Source: Gibbula magus | Taxonomy: Eukaryota; Mollusca; Gastropoda; Trochida; Trochidae | Assembly (NCBI GenBank): GCA_936450465.1 | Contig: OW388294.1 | Span: 66,391,575-66,455,574, forward strand | DNA length: 64,000 nt | Reading direction: 5' to 3' | In this document: in pieces, positions 1 through 11,219 of the stretch | Position numbering within the stretch: position 1 is the stretch's first letter | Layout: each line of letters begins with the position of its first letter | Made by a program: the position numbers and the translations under genes | Notes under the pieces: model-generated | Database searches by the model: none | What the model was told of the DNA's origin: nothing | What the model saw: only the letters and a program-made list of their open reading frames with translations

Positions 1-800
1 TGACACAATAAACACGGACTATTTGTATTGTAGAAGGAAAGCTACTCTCATTGGACAAACTTTGAAATTAAATTGAAGCCCATTTATATTGGCTTCTATT
101 TGTAAATTCCCAATAGTCGCCCATGGGCTTTTGAACGAGAGGGCTTTCGAAAAAGACTGTTACGTGAAATGAGGAAACACTGTTAATTTACTAATTTTAC
201 AATGTTAAAATAAAACATTATATTGAGAGAATATCCACATAGCAGCAACGTATCATTAGGGTGATCAACGATGTCTTGTTATGCCGTGGAAAATGTTTCA
301 ACACTTGTAGCGCTGGTGGACGCCTTCTCACTCATTTTTTTAATGAATTTCTATTTTGTCAAACATAAACTCATCAAAACATGACCTTATTTATTTCAAC
401 TGAATTGTGTTACAATATAATTTCCTCGTCAAGTCTCCCTAAACCCAAGGTCTCCAAAATAGTCTCGATATTCCAAAAAGAAGTCTCGATTGCCAAATGG
501 ATAAACTGGTAGGACAGTTAGTGCTGTTCTAGTTATTTATTAACACAATGTTGAAATATGATCAATCATAAAAAAAAACATAGGTTTGAGACTTAATTAT
601 TTAGAATTTCAAATATATTAATTGCTATTAATGAACGAGATTTGTACTAACTCGATTTCAGTGTTTCAGTTATTTATTATTTATTCAGCAACTCTACCTT
701 TATCAATAGGTTTAAACACATTTTATTCATACTGAAACGGATTGGGAACAATTCACCCAACTAAAAAAACGATGTATATGATAAAATTACTGTTTTAAAT
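1..800. other. AT-rich non-coding DNA, no gene seen
   Basis: No coding signal or splice pattern is visible. Bases about 215-345 resemble 12,855-12,990 (both run from a GAATATnCACATAG stretch to a CGCYGGTGNANGSC stretch), so this is one copy of a dispersed repeat. Bases 711-760 resemble the start of a second dispersed repeat also seen at about 7,390-7,470 and 34,830-34,910 (shared TTTTATTCATnnnnGAAAYGGATTGGG-like segment). Confidence 0.5.
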
Positions 801-2470
801 ATTTTGTTAAAATGAAATATGAAATCTAAATGTCATATTCAAGATCCATGTATTGCTTTATATGTTATTGCACCCACAGTCAGGATCTCTTTGGCAATCG
901 TATTTGACCGAGGAGAAATTAAAATTCAGTTCTGTTCTTGCGTAAATGTATTTCTAGGTAATCTAAATGCCATATTCAAACATGAATTGCTTTACATATT
1001 CAGAGACATGTCTGACAATATCATTTGACCCAAGAAAAATTAAATCCAGTTTGCTCTTACGTAAATTCAATTCAAGTCATCTTAATTTCAAATTCCACAT
1101 GTATTGTGTTGTTTTTTTCTTTTAAAAAATGTATCCACTTGAGATTTACACGATTTAACCTGTACATAACGACGTGCATGGCGACTCTTGCAGGCGTTTG
1201 CTCACATAAATGTATCAATATCTAGTTAATATTTATATATAGCATCATAATTCAAGATTGTTACTAATGTTTCCTCAGGTCTCGCCTATATAAAATAATG
1301 CATTTTATATAGGCGATATTTGCCTAGCCATATATTATCGAATCACGTTTCGATTCTGAAAAAATATCAAATTAACATATCATGTTCATGTACTCACATT
1401 CAGGGACAGTCTGACATTTACATTTACATTTGACCGAGAACAAATTAAAATTCAGTTTTGGTCTTACGTAAATTCAATTCTAAGTCATCTAACTTTCAAT
1501 TTTCACATGTTTTTTTGTGTTCAAAATTTTATTCACATGATATTACCACGATTTTAACAATAGCCTGTACATATATCTACGTCGCGAGTTTTTCAGGCGG
1601 TTTGGTTTTAAAGGTACATGTAACATTTAACATCTATAGCATCATCCAAGGTTGTTACTAATACTTCTTCAAGTGTATTTGCCTTGCCATATACTATCCA
1701 ATCACGTTTCAGTTCTAAAAGAAAACCCCATCAAATTAACATCTCTTCATGTACTCACATTCAAGGATTAAAAATTAGTTTTGCTCCTACGTAAATTCAT
1801 TTCTAGGTTATAATTCAACACCGGTATCCGGTATCCTGTTCTTTATCAAATAAGGGACTTTATTTTGGTCTATAATACAGTAATCTATAATACAATAAGA
1901 TACAAATGAGGAAATATAAAACTCACTACGAAATCAAATGTTAAATTCCACTATTTTATTTCGTATTATATTATTCGTATTGTCACCGAGGTGAGGTGAG
2001 GTGAGTTAGGGTTGAACGCCGATTTTAAGAGTATTTCACTTATATCGCGGCTGCTAGTATTACGGCAGGGAGAAACCCGCAACGCCATGTGGCTATGCAT
2101 TGTGGTGAAACCTGCGAGCATCGGCTGGAACTAGCGAACCATGGGTGGTACTGCACTGAAATTCAGTGTAGCTTTGCACCCAAACCTTACTGCGTGTAGA
2201 ACAGTTCTCTACTGCAGACACAGTTGCCGTGCCCCTGGCGGGATTCGAACCCCTATTGTCACCATGACCATAGAGTTTAAACATTACTTGTGATATTTAT
2301 TACACTGGCACTCGTGTAAATATCAAATATCGTGTAAATATCACTGGATGAGAAATGCAACAGATGTCAAAATAATGTTTTTTACAGCCGAGCGATCAGC
2401 ATTAAAATTAGATTTGAAAAAGGACATATTAAAATTCAGTTTGCCCTCACGAAAATACGAACTAGGTCAA
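800..2470. repeat. Diverged tandem duplication
   Basis: A segment of the form GACCnAGnAnAAATTAAAATTCAGTT, followed by a stretch with CTTACGTAAATTCAATTC and AAGTCATCT, recurs near 910, 1,030, 1,435, 1,765 and, more decayed, 2,415. Spacing is irregular (roughly 120-650 bp), so these look like old local duplications. The short ORFs in the block are not conserved between copies, which argues against coding function. A SINE copy (1,987-2,260) sits inside the block. Confidence 0.55.
1987..2260 (-). mobile_element. tRNA-derived SINE, copy 1 (5'-truncated)
   Basis: Reads on the minus strand. The plus-strand left end is the SINE tail, (GAGGT)n, followed by the conserved body (ATATCGCGGCTGCTAGTATT near 2,042). 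The right end reaches the pol III B box, seen on plus as GGGATTCGAACCCC near 2,238-2,251, and stops there, so the A-box half of the tRNA head is missing. The full-length relative is at 42,928-43,243. Confidence 0.8.
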
Positions 2471-3089
2471 ACTCTACAGCTGATGACAGACACAATTCAC
2501 TAAAACACCCCATCCCGGATAGAGGGGTAGTCACTGTTATGTTAGTCTCATATATCGTAACTTTACTCGGAGATCCTGTTGTCAGTCACTTCAATGTGAA
2601 CATAATACATTATATATCCCACTATGCAAGACGCGATGCATCGGTGTGGGTTTATGCTCCAGTTAAACACACTCCCACACAACTACTTATCTTTCTCAAC
2701 TGCATGAATTCTCATAACGTTTGATATAAATCAACAGTGAGTGTCTTGGTGAATACTGTATATTACTAGTCCGCCTCATTATCTCTCCACAAAGGTAACT
2801 CAAGTCAGTTCTTCCCACATAACCTTTGTTTTGGGAGAACGATTCCCACTATGCCAGACGATATGGGTGTATGCTTTATCGGTAGGTAAACCCACCTACA
2901 CAACCTCTTCATAAGTCTTGTAAATTAATTCTCATAAATCAACATTTAGGGATTTGGTTAATAGCCCCACTTCTTTCCCCACAGAGGTAACTCAAGCAAG
3001 TTCTTCACATGTAACCTATGTGATATGGGGAGAGAATAATTTCCGCTGTGCATGACGCTGATCGTGTAAGTGTGGGTTTATTGCCCAAG

Positions 3090-3545
3090 TTAAAGGCGCT
3101 GTAGCACGTTTTGAAAATTTTTGTTTTCTCACATTTTTCATTTATTCATATAAGTTTAAGTATATAAGTTTATACAATATTGTGTTATGTTAGAGGGTAA
3201 AATATCTCATTAGACGACCCGATAAGCCGTATCAATAGTAAACGGTTATCTGTACCGGAAACAATTGTGAGTCAAAGCGACAGTGGTGTGGAACTCTTCA
3301 GTGTGAGGGGTAGATTTGTAGGTCTGATGCGAGTTCATACAGCAAGATGAATGACCACTCCATCATGGTGCCATAATAATGTTTTTACTCTGAGTGTTTA
3401 GGTATCGCTACACCAATCAGATCATTTTAACTACCTTCGATAGGCCATTTTAATGTGAACACATTAAAATGGTCACTCGAAGGGAAATCGACTTAACCGA
3501 ACTGTGTACACTCGTTTTAGAAATTTCTTTATTGATTGAGTATTA
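3090..3545 (-). mobile_element. TTAA MITE family B, degenerate inverted copy
   Basis: Starts TTAAAGGCGCTGTAGCACG at 3,090, the terminal sequence of family B. The inside to about 3,260 is the reverse complement of the right half of intact copies (it includes a reversed TTTTACCCTC motif). The far end is poorly preserved; I place it near 3,545 because the interrupted host repeat resumes there. Bases 3,439-3,482 form a strong hairpin, CTTCGA...CCATTTTAATGTG paired with CACATTAAAATGG...TCGAAG. Confidence 0.5.
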
Positions 3546-3570
3546 TCTACACCTCCCACACAATCACTTC

Positions 3571-3868
3571 TTAAAGGGGCAGTAGCACGTTTTTTTACTC
3601 AAATATGTCGATGAAATGGGTTTTTTTAAAAATGTCACTAATAGTAAAACACCGTTTTTCTTCTACCGTAAAGTCATAGGAATTGTTATTCGAAATAATA
3701 AAATGTGTTCACAATAAAATGGCCACACGGTTATTACCACTACGGATAATTGGTTTGAGCAATAAGATGTTTTACCCTCTGAAATGTATATACATGACAT
3801 AAACTATCATCATAAATGGGAAATTTGAAAAAAGAAAATTTGCAAAAAACTTGCTACAGCCCCTTTAA
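3571..3868. mobile_element. TTAA MITE family B, copy 2
   Basis: Both ends carry TTAA target copies (3,571-3,574 and 3,865-3,868) and terminal inverted repeats AGGGGCAGTAGCACGTTTTT / AAAAACTTGCTACAGCCCCT. Length is 298 bp, shorter than the ~362-bp copies at 6,457, 15,677 and 57,942, so it has an internal deletion. No coding capacity. TTAA duplication is the hallmark of piggyBac-type transposases; the enzyme itself is not in the window. Confidence 0.8.
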
Positions 3869-4331
3869 GTCTTATAACGTCACTCTCATAACGTTTGATA
3901 TAAATCAACATTTAGTGACTTGATGTGTACTGGCCATTACTAGCCCAATTTATTCTTTCCAAACAGAAGTAGCTCAAGTCAGTTCTTCCCACGTAACCTT
4001 TGTGAGGAGAGAATGACCCCCGCTATACAAGACGCTAAATGTGAGTATGAATTTATGCTCTAGTTAAATAACTACCACACAACCACTTCATTCAGTATTC
4101 TAACTTGACGTGACAGTTGATATGAACCATTAGTGAAGAAGATATTATGAACAAGTAACTTTCGCCCTAGAATTTACAAAGGTAGATAATATAACAATAC
4201 ATATGTATGGATACACGTTCGATGTGATGTAAACATCCTTATTCAATGAATAAAGATATTTTTTAAGAAATAGATTTCATAATGTATTTATTCACTGGCT
4301 TATAAACGGTTTGACTAGTGAGAGTTCAACT

Positions 4332-4480
4332 GGTATTAAATGTGAGAAGTTGGGGTTTAACGCCGCTTTCAAGAGTATTTCACTCATATCGCGGCTGCTA
4401 GTATTATGGCAGGGAGAAAGCCCGCAACGCCATGTGGCTATGCATTGCGGTGAAACCTGCGAGCATCGGCTGGAATCAAC
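4332..4480 (-). mobile_element. tRNA-derived SINE fragment, copy 2
   Basis: Body and 3' part of the same SINE as 1,987-2,260 and 42,928-43,243, with GGGGTTTAACGCCGCTTTC at the left and CGAGCATCGGCTGGAA at the right. The tRNA-like head and its promoter boxes are absent, as expected for a 5'-truncated retroposed copy. Confidence 0.75.
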
Positions 4481-4852
4481 TGATATTAATGCATGAGTCT
4501 GTTGACGGCGTAACTTGACCTTTGAATCCTTTGAAAACTTTGAAATACAAGGGATGCTTATATTATTATATTAACTTTAGTATCTGTTTTACGTCAATTA
4601 TCACTAGTTACAGCACTATGAACCTTCAAAATCACAAATTATGGAAAATGACAATTTCAATAAAAGTGTAGGACGAAATCTGGTCAGTGTTAACTGTAAT
4701 GACCCATCTAAAACAACGGGAAGAGTCTTTTTGCCAACAGTTGTCAATAATTGTTAACAAAAAGGATGACATTTCATCAACCAATTGCTTCCTTGATTTG
4801 CAAGGTAAACGCTAACAGAATAGATAATGGGTATACAATTAAGGAAAAGTAT

Positions 4853-4956
4853 TACCGTATTTCCTCGAACACAATCCGGGCCTCGAATATAATTGGGGGG
4901 TAAGAGGGTGCTGAACGATATAGAACCCGGGGGTTGTAATCGAGGAAATACGGTAT
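4853..4956. mobile_element. Small foldback MITE with probable TA target site
   Basis: About 100 bp with long inverted ends: TACCGTATTTCCTCGA on the left and TCGAGGAAATACGGTA on the right. A CCCGGG-type segment just inside each arm also pairs. The TA dinucleotide at each edge would fit a Tc1/mariner-type target. A related but diverged element is at about 36,766-36,947 (CCGTATTTCCTCTAATAG...TTAGAGGAACTACCGTA). Confidence 0.65.
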
Positions 4957-4980
4957 GTAATCCAATTCTTGTATCAGGCT

Positions 4981-5212
4981 TTAAAGGGACACCGCGTCGA
5001 GGATAAAAATGAGTGTCATTGTTATCTAACTAAGCTGATGAGAGTGTCTGCTAACAGTTACGCTTCACTTCACTGTCTACATGCAGTAGTTTTTATTACC
5101 AATTACGTTAATTGTCTGAAATTGGGTGTCTGTGACTTGTTAAAAGACATGCTAATTAGCATAGGTAGATACACATAATCTGATTTTTGTCCTCGACGCG
5201 GTGTCCCTTTAA
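4981..5212. mobile_element. TTAA MITE family A, copy 1
   Basis: 232 bp from TTAA (4,981) to TTAA (5,209-5,212). Terminal inverted repeats are AGGGACACCGCGTCGAGGA and TCCTCGACGCGGTGTCCCT, essentially perfect. Nearly the whole interior aligns by eye with 59,698-59,930. Near-identity of the arms suggests fairly recent activity. Confidence 0.88.
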
Positions 5213-5478
5213 CGAACAAATATTATTCCAAGCGGCACTCAGTGGAGCAGGGAATTGTTGTCTTAGGTCTCACGGAGAGACACATTCCAAAGAGGAATGG
5301 TCAGAGCTGGACGATAAGAGTTTTCCCGGGTTAGCTGAGGTCAGCTATTAGTTTTGGAATGTATGGGATATACAAAGAGGTACAGTGGTTGTGAGAACCA
5401 TTCTAGCTTGTCGTCCTAAGCAGCAAGAAGACTTAAACAAAATCCCATCAACAGGACTTTACGGAAATCTCACTAAAG

Positions 5479-6290
5479 ATGTCACGAAAGTCACCTGAAG
5501 CTTCATCAGCTGAACCAACTCAGGATCATGTTATTACAATGAGCCAACTTCAGGAGAGCAATGCAAGAATGCTTAATAGTTTTCGGGATCTTCTTACAAC
5601 AACCACGAGGAATGTTAAAGAAGATCTTGAGCTGGCAAACTCAAACCTGGCCGAACAACGGGGTCATGTTCAAGAGAGGTTTCAAAGTAATCGCTCAATT
5701 AGCGATTACTTTTAAACCTCTCTTGAACGCGATTGCTCAATGTAGCGCTACGTAGCAACGCGAGCGAGGTTTTGCACCGTGTTGTTCAGGAGAGAATGAG
5801 CGCTACTTGAGCGCTACTTGAGCGCTACATTGAGCAATCAATGAGCGATTATAAGCGCTCGCTGTTACGGAACGAGCCCTGATGAATGAAATCCGCAGGC
5901 TAAAGAAGGATGCTCCGAAGAGATTAAAGAAGAAAGCACAGGAGGACGAGTACCTCCACACTGAGATGGTGTGCTTTACGATGGAGGATGCAGTGGAGAA
6001 GATGAAGAAAGGGAAGTTTGACAGTGCTGTACAGTCCCTTGAAGAAGGTATTGAGACCGTGAACATCAGACAGAAACACATACTTCTGGCTGATTCATCG
6101 CAATTTCGGGTGGAAGACTGGAAGAATATGTAACCCATGAAATAGCAGATGGTAGTGCGTGATGGCGAGGAGAGGATACGAAAATCTTTATTTCACAGCG
6201 GGAAGAAAGGTCAAAGACTCGCGGAACAGAAAACCGATGGGACGTTTTCAGAAAAGAAGATGGCAGTGTCCCTAACCCCCGTCTGCTGCT
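5479..6290 (+). pseudogene. Broken gag-like retroelement ORF
   Basis: An ORF beginning MSRKSPEASS is open for about 60 codons (polar, helix-rich), then broken at 5,669-5,727 by a near-perfect hairpin and by short GAGCGCTACTT repeats. Homologous-looking reading resumes at 5,882 (NEIRRLKKDAPKRLKKK...). It runs through a repeat-like helix pair to a GW-x-T-x-EY-x-x-x-E-x-AD segment near 6,105-6,160 that is readable only by changing frame. That C-terminal pattern is one I associate with gag-like proteins of invertebrate retroelements; this is recollection, not a search result. No reverse transcriptase or LTR was recognised. Most likely a dead retroelement remnant; a decayed host gene is the alternative. 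Confidence 0.45.
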
Positions 6291-6456
6291 GAATCAACCG
6301 CGACATTCTAAATGTGTGTTATGTGTCATTGCTGCACAATAAACGGCAACAGCTGATATGGAATTAGTTTGTGATGTATACAGATAGGACGATGGATGGC
6401 ACTTATTATGTGAAAGTGGTAGGGAGACCAAGTTACTTGATTCAAACCTGCTTAGA

Positions 6457-6819
6457 TTAAAGGGGCAGTAGCACGTTTTTTTTCGGTGAAATAAGTCGAT
6501 GAAATGTATTTGAAAAATAATGTCACCAATGGTAAAACACCCTTCCCTCTTCGGAAAATCAAGTTAAAAAATGAGTGTACATGGTTCCGTAAAGCTATGG
6601 GAATCGTTTTTGTCATTCGAAATAATAAAATGTGTTCACAATAAAATGGCCGCCATGCAATTTTTGCTTTATACGCAACACCGTTTTTACCACGACGGAA
6701 AATTGGTTTGTGTTATGAGATGTTTTACCCTCTAAAGTAAATATAAATGACATAAACAATCTTATAAGTGGGAAATTAAAAAAATTAAATTTGCAAAAAA
6801 CGTGCTACTGCCCTTTTAA
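6457..6819. mobile_element. TTAA MITE family B, copy 3
   Basis: 363 bp between TTAA copies at 6,457-6,460 and 6,816-6,819. Termini are AGGGGCAGTAGCACGTTTTT and AAAAAACGTGCTACTGCCCT. The interior carries AATAAGTCGATGAAATG, GTGTTCACAATAAAATGGCC and TGTTTTACCCTC, shared with 15,677-16,038 and 57,942-58,302. Non-coding. Confidence 0.88.
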
Positions 6820-8330
6820 CGATATGTATTATGAACTAATTAACAATAATCATTCATTAGCAAGTAGTATGCAGTAATTTGAAAAATAATGTATTAATTA
6901 AAGACTCAAAATTAATGTGAATTATTATAATTAATTATTTTGGGAACAACAGTATTATGTTTTGGTAAAAAACGAGCTACTTATCAATTAACAATATTTT
7001 TATTTTTTAATGGATAATAAATGCATTGATTAATAACAATATCCATTTCATAACAAGCATTATGTATTAATAACAACACGTTATGTACATTCATACATAC
7101 AGATTAACTTATATGTAAGGTTTGATGAAAGGGGCGCATACAGTTTCAGAGGTGCTTATAAAGATCAAAGAGTTTTACATCTGTATCAAGTTGAGTTATC
7201 AGATCTAGGTCTCAAAGAGTAACTGTTAAAGGGGTTCGAAACAATTGCCCACGCACATCTCGTATTGTCAGAAGTTAATAGTTTAGGTCCATTTTTCATC
7301 AACAGTGTGTTGTGAGAAACATCAAATTATCTTTGAATACTAGTAAAGACAAATAGTGGTATTATGGTTGTGTACAATAGTTTATTGATTTAAAACATAT
7401 TTTATTCATTTAAGAAATGGATTTGGCACAAGTTGTGAAAATTACAGAAGCCCTCTCCACGTAATCAACAAATATTTTACAAGTCTAACATACATAACAA
7501 TAAAGTAAGAAATCTATAAGTGACGAAGTGGGTAAACATGTAATATACATTATTAAGGCAACACACAATTGGAAATGTTATTCTTATGACAAAATGCACT
7601 TTGAATATGGTAAATACGTACATTAGTATTAATGTATTATTTGAACCGTTAAATTGACTCTTTATGAATTTATGAACATGGTGAAATATGTTTTCATTGA
7701 CTGTTTGTGGAAGATTTAGGTTTCCATACAGGATTGTAGTTTACAATAGTTTATAATTTATGGAAAAACATTATCTGCTCTTCAACCTCATATAAATGAA
7801 TTATGTCAAAAATATATAAATTTTCCAATGGAAAGTTATCTCCCTTTGTCAATACTTTTCATAAATATTCAATTTCAGCATCAAATTACTCAGAAAATAG
7901 GTCCGTGATATGTATTTTTTATTTGCTATTATTCTTCAGCGATAAGTTTTCCACAAGTTATATCATGTTTGAATTATTTTTCATTTATTTTTATTCTTGA
8001 ACAGGACTTCTGAAGTTATTCTGCAGAATTCATTGTTGCCATTGTATTTTATCATATAAGGTTAATGGGGGGAAAAGCAACATACAAATTGCAGAAATCA
8101 CTTTTCTATTATAATAACATTCCATTTATGAAAGAAAAACAACAATAAAGCTCTGAATGATTATCATTATATTTGAAAAAGTGACTTTAACGAAATAAAA
8201 CAAGTTTACCCTTTTTTGAGACACTACCACCAAAAAACATCATTTTGCAGAAAAAATAGGTCCGTGTCATGCACTTCTTCCTTTTTAATCTCGAATAATA
8301 TATGTTCAGCTTGCATCATGCCAATTTACA
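6820..8330. other. AT-rich non-coding DNA, no gene seen
   Basis: Very AT-rich with many ATTAAT/TAATTA runs. The only structure I see is one copy of a dispersed repeat near 7,385-7,470 (AAACATATTTTATTCATTTA, AGAAATGGATTTGGCACAAG, GCCCTCTCCACGTA), also at 34,830-34,910. The single ORF of note (7,803-8,000) is low-complexity Phe/Ser/Tyr and I do not regard it as a gene. Confidence 0.5.
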
Positions 8331-8339
8331 GCAATTTTT

Positions 8340-8930
8340 CATTTATTTTGATTATTGTTGGAAACCTCTTTAAGTCATGTTTCCATGGAAACCGCCAAAA
8401 TGAAATTCAGATAAAGGTCTAACCCTCATAAAGCATATCTAGAGATCATGGGCGAGATGTATATAAAGTTTGGTGTAACTAGAATATATAGTTTGGGAGA
8501 TAAGTTCCGCACAAAATTATGCCTCACACAGTCACTGTTTTGGTAATGTTTCCATGGAAACCGCCAAAAGTAAAAAATCAGAAATCCGTCTAAACCTGAA
8601 AAGGCACAACTAAAGATCATGGCTAGCATGTGTAGCAAGTATGGTGAAGCTAGCACGTTAAGTTTGGGAGATATGCTCCGCACAAAATCACTTCCTTTAA
8701 GAGTCACTGTTTTGGTCATGTTTCCATGGAATCCGCTAAAAATAAAATTCAGAAATCGGTCAAACCCTCAAAAGGCACAACTAGAGATCATGACTGACAA
8801 GTGTTGCAAGTTTGGTGAAGCTAGCATGTATAGTTTGAGATATATGCTCTGCACAAAGTTTTGTGCGAACGGACAGACAGACGGGCGGAATGAACGTTAT
8901 TTACCCCCGCTTACGCTGTAAGGTGGGGGT
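8340..8930. repeat. Tandem repeat, ~170-bp unit x3, dispersed satellite family
   Basis: TTTCCATGGAAnCCGCnAAAA recurs near 8,380, 8,550 and 8,720 (spacing about 170 bp). Each is followed by AGATCATGnnnGAnnTGT, an AAGTnTGGTGnAnCTAG segment and GGGAGATAnGnTCCGCACAAA. The block ends with GCGAACGGACAGACAGACGG and a G-rich stretch, a distinct terminus. Two more units occur at 43,700-44,690, interrupted by a MITE, so this is a dispersed family. Confidence 0.75.
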
Positions 8931-8939
8931 ATAATAACT

Positions 8940-9950
8940 GACAAGTATTAACTGATAATATATCAAGTATTATAAAGCAATTTGAATTTTATATTAATCA
9001 CGTATTGACAAGAATCATATATTAAAACACACGTCACGTACTTATAAAGCAACAAATCATACATATATAACTAAATGTTCATACAATAACTAACAATTAT
9101 TAATGTTAAATAGTAGTAATTCTAGCAAGCAAGATGCAGTAATACAAAAGTATCATCTTTAAATTAAAACAAGAATTATATGCGCGTTATAAGCTATCAT
9201 CATTATTAAATTTGAAGAAAAACCAAGTTCTATAGTCAGTAACACCGCTATCAAATCAATGAGGCCAACTGATTGAAGTAGTTGACGTGTCGGATTTTTA
9301 CACTGTAACGCCTATTTCATCGAAACAATTCTAAAATGCTACTTGAAGATGCTAAACATAATGTAAACCAAATACAGTCACTGTTTCTATCGAATAACTA
9401 AAACTAAAACTACAAAGATATACGAACCGGACTGTGATCTTAGGTCCAAGATGTACTGGATTTTTTAGACGTTTTACCAAGTATGACAACGAAGAGAATT
9501 TGCCTGTGTTATATCCGGATGAACGCGGAAACTTGTAGCGACGGACCGGATATACTTAATTGTGATGTCAGTGACCAGACGCCTCGGAATATATACACTA
9601 ATTATTTATGTATAATATTTTAGGTAACATATCAATTTTGTTTGACCACACCAGCTATTTTTGTTTCTTATAAATTTTCAACAAAAGAATACGGGAATAA
9701 TATCCGACCTTGAAGTATCCCCTCACACAACTGCCACGAATCACAAGATTTGATCAATTTGAGGAATCCTGATGATTCTTGCGTTTTTTGCGAATTTTCC
9801 AGTTTAATCCGTGGCTCTCAACGATCTATCAACTGCAGGTTCGATATATGCTTCGGAATATCGGTGCTATACGACTGTAATCGTACAGAATTGATAAAAA
9901 CATACTTCCCTCTAAACAAACTGAACATTAATGATTGACTTCTATATTCT
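8940..9950. other. AT-rich non-coding DNA, no gene seen
   Basis: No recognisable protein. The ORF at 9,750-9,938 (62 codons, Cys/Phe/Arg-containing) has no family signature I know and no splice context that decides it either way. Confidence 0.4.
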
Positions 9951-9956
9951 AGCAAA

Positions 9957-10057
9957 TATACAGGACAAAAATAGTTAGGGATATTATGAAATTATGAATA
10001 ATGAAATATCTATCATGAAAAATCCAATATCCCTTACTTATTTTGTCCAGTATATAT
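9957..10057. mobile_element. ~100-bp MITE with TATAC(A/T)GGACAAA ends
   Basis: Left arm TATACAGGACAAAAATAG...TTAGGGATATT; right arm AATATCCCTTACTTATTTTG...TCCAGTATA. The arms are inverted repeats of about 29 bp with few mismatches, bounded by TA. A solitary arm of the same element is at about 18,692-18,730 (CCAATATCCCTAACTTATTT). Non-coding, probably a Tc1/mariner-type derivative; the superfamily is inferred only from the TA edges. Confidence 0.7.
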
Positions 10058-10399
10058 AATCGATATGTATTACAAATTTATGATTTTATTAAAAAATTGT
10101 TTTTATTTTCTATGTATTCAATATCCAAACAATTAAACGTGTATTTATGTATTGTTAAATCAGAAACTTGACAACCAAAACATTTTTTCAAATTTTCACA
10201 AAAATGAAAGTCAATCTTCTCGACACATAGGTCAAATTAATTGACACTCGAAATAATTTTTAAAAATTTAAATCAGAAATGATAAATACACCACTTGAAC
10301 CATCAAACGTCCATATATAGCTACATTTGGAGAAGGGCTGGGTATCACTTAGCTATGGAGCTGGTTGAGATCGAGTAGGTTTTTGATATCGCTCACAGT

Positions 10400-10645
10400 T
10401 ACACCGACACGGAAGGAAATGCTATGAAGCTTTGCTGGTTACTTTTTCCTGTTAGGAAAGTTTTCCTTGCGACGCCTCTATTATCCAAGTGATAGACTGT
10501 CGCATGGTCCTTAAATGTATTGATGCTATAGACTGACAGGATTAATAAAAGGGAGGATTCTATCGGGGTATTGTTGAGAGGAATGCGTGGGGACATATTC
10601 ATGTTCATACACATATGTTTAATACACATGTACATGCTTGTTGCT
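10400..10645. repeat. Dispersed repeat, copy related to 12,900-13,060
   Basis: The stretch around GGATTCTATCGGGGTATT through ACACATATGTTTAA is matched at 12,975-13,050 (GGCTCTATCGGGGTATTTTT...ACATATGTTATAA). Together with about 215-345 this gives partial copies of one dispersed element. No coding signal. Confidence 0.45.
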
Positions 10646-11219
10646 AGTCCTGCCGTAAAAATAAGAGCATTTTATAATACAGTGTAGACCCTTATTCAGC
10701 CAGGCTAGATAAACTGAATACATTGAAAGCATTAAAATGAATAATCATAAGGTTGAAAGTTCAGTAATTATACACATTTCCATATACTAAATTTTAGTTT
10801 GGCTTGTTGCACAACCAAGTTGTTACATATTACCAAGGGTTATATGTTGACGGCTTAAGATTTGGACAATTTGACAAGAAATTCATTCAAAATAGTAACA
10901 GCAACGAGAAGTAAAGCCTCTCATCGACGTAACGAGTTACAAGCATACTGATTACTTTATGGATATTCTATCAGATTATATGTGTTATTATCAAAAAGTT
11001 GTAAAATTATTTGAAAACACCATTTTTAACTTTCCACGAAATGCACAAAACCAAATGACGGCTTCTCCGATACCGCCGTCCTGAAATAGCCATTACGTAT
11101 TGCCTAAATATACATGTATCAATTTGACCTATGGTCAGATACCCTTCCCATCAACACACATATCTGTATATGATTATTGATTAAATCATATTATGTGATA
11201 AGAAATTCAAAGTTTTCTG

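Larger units (their letters stand above)
2530..4110. repeat. Tandem repeat of roughly 240-300 bp, split by two MITEs
   Basis: Related units contain TTTATGCTCnAGTTAAA, CTCATAACGTTTGATATAAA, then GGTAACTCAAGTCAGTTCTTC and a GGAGAGAATnnnCCC stretch. They begin near 2,640, 2,865 and 3,880, with part of a further unit at 3,040-3,090 and 3,545-3,570. The array is interrupted at 3,090 and 3,571 by TTAA-flanked elements, so the tandem duplication is older than those insertions. A fragment of the same unit (CTTTGTGAGGAGAGAATGAC) occurs near 30,002. Confidence 0.6.

Noticed and set aside
5803..6138. Minus-strand ORF of 111 codons
   Set aside because: Antisense shadow of the broken gag-like ORF on the plus strand, with low-complexity Ser/Phe composition.
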